From the NCBI RefSeq assembly GCF_003325355.1, contig NZ_CP030850.1:4209501-4273500 (forward strand): a DNA stretch of 64,000 bases, given 5' to 3'. Of this stretch, positions 63,119 through 64,000 are shown in pieces. This DNA is from Runella rosea. Lineage in GTDB: Bacteria; Bacteroidota; Bacteroidia; Cytophagales; Spirosomataceae. The notes beneath the pieces are model-generated. The model did no database searches. It had not been told where the DNA came from and saw only the letters and a list, made by a program, of their open reading frames with translations. Both the position numbers and the translations under genes were made by a program. Within the stretch, counting starts at the first letter, position 1. Every line of letters starts with the position of its first letter.

Positions 63119-63266
63119 ATACTATATTTATGGTGTAACCAAGGTTGTTTATCTTTCTAACGAAAGAGTCAAAGAAAATAGTGCCGTTTCGCCGAAGGAT
63201 TTGGCCACTTTATGCATCAAAGTAAGTTTCAAAGGTCTGTATCTTTTGCTTATAAATCCAACATCT

Positions 63267-64000
63267 ATGAAAAAACGTATTGCTCTTCTGTTCATTTTAA
63301 CTGTTTCAATTCTCTCGTCAGCAGTTGCCCAAACCTATGATATTTGTGTGTATGGAGGTTCTTCGGCGGGAGTCATTGCCGCTTATACGGCCAAAAAAGC
63401 GGGCAAAACAGTGTTGCTTATTGAGCCGGGAAAGCATTTAGGTGGATTAAGTTCGGGAGGCTTAGGGCAAACCGATATCGGCAATAAATATGCGATTACG
63501 GGCATTGCAAGGGATTTTTACCGCCAGATAGGACAACACTATGGGAAATTTGAACAATGGACTTTTGAGCCGCATGTGGCAGAAAACCTGTTCAAAGAAT
63601 ATGTAAAAAAAGGTGATTTTCCAGTTTGGTTTGAGTATAGGTTGGTGTCTGCCTCCAAAAAAGAAGGAAAGATTCAGGAAATCACGCTTGAGCCATCTAA
63701 TCAGCCAGGTCAGGGACTGCGAAGGGTAAAAGCAAAAATGTTTATTGATTGCACTTACGAAGGAGATTTGATGGCCAAAGCAGGCGTGAGTTACATCGTG
63801 GGGCGTGAGGCAAACAGCCAATACAACGAAACGTGGAATGGAGTACAGCTATTGGACAAACACCAATTTCCCGAGGGCGTGGACCCTTATAAAATCCCAG
63901 GAGACCCTTCTAGCGGCTTGTTGTGGGGAATATCGACGGCGGTATTGGCTCCCAATGGTTCGGGCGATAAGCTTTTACAAACCTATAATTTTCGATTGTG
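63267..64000 (+). CDS. FAD-dependent oxidoreductase, exported (3' end outside window)
   Basis: The first 244 residues of a FAD-binding protein (FAD_oxidored family) with a signal peptide (LFILTVSILSSAVAQTY). The Rossmann motif is DICVYGGSSAGVIAAYTAKK, then EPGKHLGGLSSGGLGQTD, typical of secreted FAD-dependent oxidoreductases near Bacteroidota glycan-utilisation genes. The conserved FIDCTYEGDLMAKAGVSY segment is at about 163-180. The frame runs past base 64000. Substrate unknown. Confidence 0.88.
   Translation, partial: MKKRIALLFILTVSILSSAVAQTYDICVYGGSSAGVIAAYTAKKAGKTVLLIEPGKHLGGLSSGGLGQTDIGNKYAITGIARDFYRQIGQHYGKFEQWTFEPHVAENLFKEYVKKGDFPVWFEYRLVSASKKEGKIQEITLEPSNQPGQGLRRVKAKMFIDCTYEGDLMAKAGVSYIVGREANSQYNETWNGVQLLDKHQFPEGVDPYKIPGDPSSGLLWGISTAVLAPNGSGDKLLQTYNFRL

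Noticed and set aside
1-64000. Search for tRNA, rRNA, CRISPR arrays, IS elements and phage genes
   Set aside because: None seen by eye: no regularly spaced repeats, transposase motifs or tRNA cloverleaf-like segments were recognised. A dedicated RNA search could still find a small RNA.

Overview
This 64 kb window is bacterial chromosome, almost certainly from a Bacteroidota member of the order Cytophagales (a Runella/Spirosoma/Dyadobacter-like genome is my inference, not a database result). Supporting signs are a SusC/SusD outer-membrane pair, TAnnTTTG-type -7 promoter elements in front of several genes, few purine-rich ribosome binding sites, DUF4199 and DUF4920 proteins, and a PEP carboxylase of a divergent type. 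I see no rRNA, tRNA, CRISPR array, insertion sequence or prophage.

Layout. 0-2.8 kb: the end of one sensor kinase, a tandem paralogous TPR sensor kinase, and a convergent NarL-type response regulator. 3-8.5 kb: asnS, a DUF3467 protein, a bestrophin-like channel, pyrB and a secreted GH43-type glycosidase. 8.6-18 kb: ppc, an outer-membrane protein with a ComEA-like helix-hairpin-helix domain, a lipoprotein, a detached mraY, a histidine phosphatase and a large TPR protein. 17.93-18.45 kb: a dense cluster of DnaA boxes where the GC skew changes sign, the best candidate for the chromosomal origin. 18.4-25.5 kb: an Ig-like lipoprotein, mnmG (gidA), two parS-like palindromes, ybeY, a radical SAM protein, accD and an AlkD-type repair protein. 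25.5-34.4 kb: a division and cell-wall cluster on the minus strand, transcribed murD-ftsW-murG-murC-ftsQ-ftsA-ftsZ. 34.8-38.3 kb: a two-gene unit of a glycoside-hydrolase-like protein and a membrane cytochrome/LRR protein. 38.4-43 kb: a TlpA-like thioredoxin, gcvH, a probably inactive dihydroorotase, a DUF4199 protein and a J-domain-like coiled-coil protein. 43-50 kb: a tripartite RND efflux operon. 50-64 kb: a DUF4920 protein, prfB with its programmed frameshift, SusD and SusC with a divergent DeoR-type regulator, a TPR protein, hpt, a HupE-like protein, an M1 peptidase, a PorT-like barrel and the start of a FAD-dependent oxidoreductase.

How it fits together. Most of the window is housekeeping: nucleotide synthesis (pyrB, hpt, the pyrC-like gene), anaplerosis and lipid synthesis (ppc, accD), translation (asnS, prfB, mnmG, ybeY), peptidoglycan and division. 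The most informative non-coding signal is the DnaA-box cluster beside mnmG with parS-like sites about 4 kb away, a classical origin neighbourhood. Unusually, many genes on both sides, including the division cluster, point toward this putative origin. Less understood items are the HHH/beta-barrel protein, the membrane cytochrome/LRR protein translationally coupled to a glycosidase-like protein, and an operator-like palindrome on the putative promoter upstream of the efflux locus.
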